Part shown: positions 62,871 to 64,000 of the stretch, one piece after another
Position numbering within the stretch: the stretch's first letter is position 1
How the letters are laid out: each line of letters opens with the position of its first letter
Assembly (NCBI RefSeq): GCF_013166655.1
Contig: NZ_JABKCA010000013.1
Span: 1 to 64,000 of the forward strand
DNA length: 64,000 nt
Reading direction: 5' to 3'
DNA from: Lentimicrobium sp. L6
GTDB taxonomy: Bacteria > Bacteroidota > Bacteroidia > Bacteroidales > UBA12170
Translations under genes and position numbers: made by a program
The notes under the pieces: generated by a model
The model's input: only the letters and a program-made list of their open reading frames with translations
Told to the model about the DNA's origin: nothing
Databases searched by the model: none

Positions 62871-63593
62871 ATGAAATACGCCGGAATAGATTTAGCTTGG
62901 AAAGGAGAAACCAATCCATCGGCCATAGCAGTAGGAAGTTTAAAAGGCAATGAGATACTATTAGAAGATATCCATCCTCAGATTTTTGGTTTAAACCCAA
63001 TTCTTGAGTTTTTGAAAGCTCAAGAAAACCTGCAAGGAATTTCGGTAGATGCTTCGCTCAAAATCCCCAATAAAACCGGCTATCGAAAAAGCGAAACGGA
63101 TTTGAACAAAGTATACCGAAACAAATGGGCTGGCTGTTATCCCACCAATCAAAACTTATATCCCAATGCTTTTAGTGTGAGGCTATCAGAAAGATTAGAG
63201 GAGGAGGGTTTTAAATATGGAACAGAGCCTAAATGGCAAATGGAGTGCTATCCACATGCATCACTCATAGAAATTTTTGGTTTAACGAGAAGATTGGTCT
63301 ACAAGAAAGGAAAAGTTGGGGAGAAGATAGCAGGTCAAGTAAAGTTGGCTGAGTTGCTATTAAGTCTACAAGAATCACAGGTATTAAAACTCATCATACC
63401 CAATGAACTCACTCACTTTTTCGACTTCAAAGCCATCCAGCAACTAAAAGGTCAATCACTCAAATCCAACGAAGATGCATTGGATGCAGTAGTTTGTTTG
63501 TATACTGCAGCTTTGTTTGCCAATAAGCATGCTGGGAATATTTATGGTGATTTGGAGGAGGGTTTTGTTTGGGTTCCGGATAATGTTCTTTGA
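62871..63593 (+). CDS. DUF429 domain protein (RNase H-like fold)
   Basis: A 240-aa protein of the DUF429 family: MKYAGIDLAWKGETNPSA at the start holds the conserved Asp, followed by GISVDASLKIPNKTGYR and ECYPHASLIEIFG, and ends with SNEDALDAVVCLYTAALF, the second acidic pair. The family is predicted to have an RNase H-like nuclease fold; activity is unproven. Its stop codon lies inside the left arm of an inverted repeat. Confidence 0.85.
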   Translation: MKYAGIDLAWKGETNPSAIAVGSLKGNEILLEDIHPQIFGLNPILEFLKAQENLQGISVDASLKIPNKTGYRKSETDLNKVYRNKWAGCYPTNQNLYPNAFSVRLSERLEEEGFKYGTEPKWQMECYPHASLIEIFGLTRRLVYKKGKVGEKIAGQVKLAELLLSLQESQVLKLIIPNELTHFFDFKAIQQLKGQSLKSNEDALDAVVCLYTAALFANKHAGNIYGDLEEGFVWVPDNVL

Positions 63594-63667
63594 ACACTGA
63601 TAACACGGATTCAACAGACGATCACTGATCCGTGTAAATTCGTATAATCTGTGTTATCAGTGTTCAA
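63590..63667. repeat. Intergenic inverted repeat with 17-bp arms
   Basis: TTGAACACTGATAACAC (63590-63606) is mirrored exactly by GTGTTATCAGTGTTCAA (63651-63667). Inside, ACGGAT and ATCCGT pair as well. Similar intergenic palindromes (ACGGATTC... ATCCGTG) are frequent in Bacteroidota. It overlaps the last codons of the DUF429 gene and may also end its transcript. Confidence 0.75.
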
Positions 63668-63684
63668 TTATGTAACTTTGCCAA

Positions 63685-64000
63685 ATGCCCAAAATCATTT
63701 TCTTGTCCGATACCCACCTGGGTTTTGACTATCCACTCCGACCAAAAAAAGAAAAACGGAGGAGGGGGATCGATTTTTTCAACAACTTCGATAAGGCCTT
63801 GGAGTATGCACAAGAATTACAAGCCGATTTGGTGATTCATGGTGGCGATCTCTTTTTCAGAACTTTAGTTCCTCCTACCATTATTGATATGGTTTACGAG
63901 CGCATTTTCAATTTTGCTGAATCAGGTATTCCCATCGTAATCGTTCCCGGAAATCACGAAAGTTCTCGTTTACCCGTTTCCCTATTTATGCAGCATCCTC
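63685..64000 (+). CDS. Metallophosphoesterase, SbcD/Mre11-like, N-terminal part
   Basis: The frame opens at the ATG at 63685 and runs off the window (105 codons). Motifs of calcineurin-like nucleases are present: SDTHLG near the N-terminus, HGGDLFFR, and VPGNHESSR. With the SbcC partner it would be a DNA repair nuclease; the gene that follows is not visible. A -7 box TAACTTTG ends 4 bases before the ATG (63673-63680), so the mRNA is nearly leaderless. Confidence 0.85.
   Translation, partial: MPKIIFLSDTHLGFDYPLRPKKEKRRRGIDFFNNFDKALEYAQELQADLVIHGGDLFFRTLVPPTIIDMVYERIFNFAESGIPIVIVPGNHESSRLPVSLFMQHP

Overview
The window is AT-rich chromosomal DNA from a member of the Bacteroidota, most likely a marine or anaerobic Bacteroidia lineage (Marinilabiliales/Prolixibacteraceae-like; genus not determinable from sequence alone). 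Four things point there. Promoters carry the Bacteroidota -7 box TAnnTTTG, often only 5-40 bases before the start codon. Secreted proteins end in type IX secretion (T9SS) sorting domains. A UpxY/NusG-like antiterminator and a SusC/ZnuD-style TonB receptor are present. No rRNA, tRNA or CRISPR array was seen.

Layout. 1-0.7 kb: cut-off IS982-type transposase. 1.1-4.6 kb: Xaa-Pro aminopeptidase, a mu-crystallin-type ketimine reductase and a trans-3-hydroxyproline dehydratase, which together look like hydroxyproline/collagen-peptide salvage. 5-7.3 kb: lone molybdenum subunit of a xanthine dehydrogenase-type enzyme. 7.4-16.4 kb: housekeeping and small genes (M16 peptidase, O-methyltransferase, RsmI, PolB-type exonuclease, a T9SS protein, SprT, WlbA-type dehydrogenase, UpxY, PspC). 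16.8-20.3 kb: three-gene NADH-linked [FeFe] hydrogenase operon (NuoE-like, compact NuoF-like, HydA) behind two identical 18-bp Rex-type operators and closed by a strong terminator. 20.6-24.5 kb: two paralogous DUF3857/transglutaminase-like secreted proteins, the second without the catalytic Cys. 24.6-27.4 kb: NifX-like protein and a peroxide-defence block (OxyR divergent from Dps and peroxiredoxin). 27.4-30 kb: decayed DNA with a metallo-beta-lactamase pseudogene, a truncated GH20 lipoprotein and a hairpin repeat array. 30-34.5 kb: LspA, DksA-like, IleRS, with a candidate small RNA upstream. 35.6-38 kb: FadL-type porin and an apparently inactivated EEP-fold protein.

38.2-42.5 kb is the most interesting region. 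It holds a minus-strand operon of a [2Fe-2S] ferredoxin, a putative sensory [FeFe] hydrogenase with a PAS domain, and a SpoIIE-type phosphatase, divergent from the redox repressor Rex. With the catalytic hydrogenase at 17-20 kb this gives a plausible hydrogen/NADH control circuit: Rex reads NADH/NAD+, and the sensory hydrogenase reads H2 or redox state and signals through protein dephosphorylation.

42.5-47.6 kb: FMN-binding protein, porin, TrpRS and a TPR histidine kinase. 48-52.5 kb: a Fur/Zur-led operon with a His-rich membrane protein, a TonB receptor and two DUF4625 lipoproteins, probably zinc acquisition. 52.9-64 kb: VanZ-like protein, iron-sulfur flavoprotein, two DMT exporters, a C10 (streptopain-like) T9SS protease, an OhrR/glutathione peroxidase/DoxX group with a 16-bp palindromic operator, PagL-type deacylase, DUF429 protein and the start of an SbcD-like nuclease. 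Several gene remnants (GxxExxY, Fic, AAA ATPase) and palindromic repeats sit between these genes.
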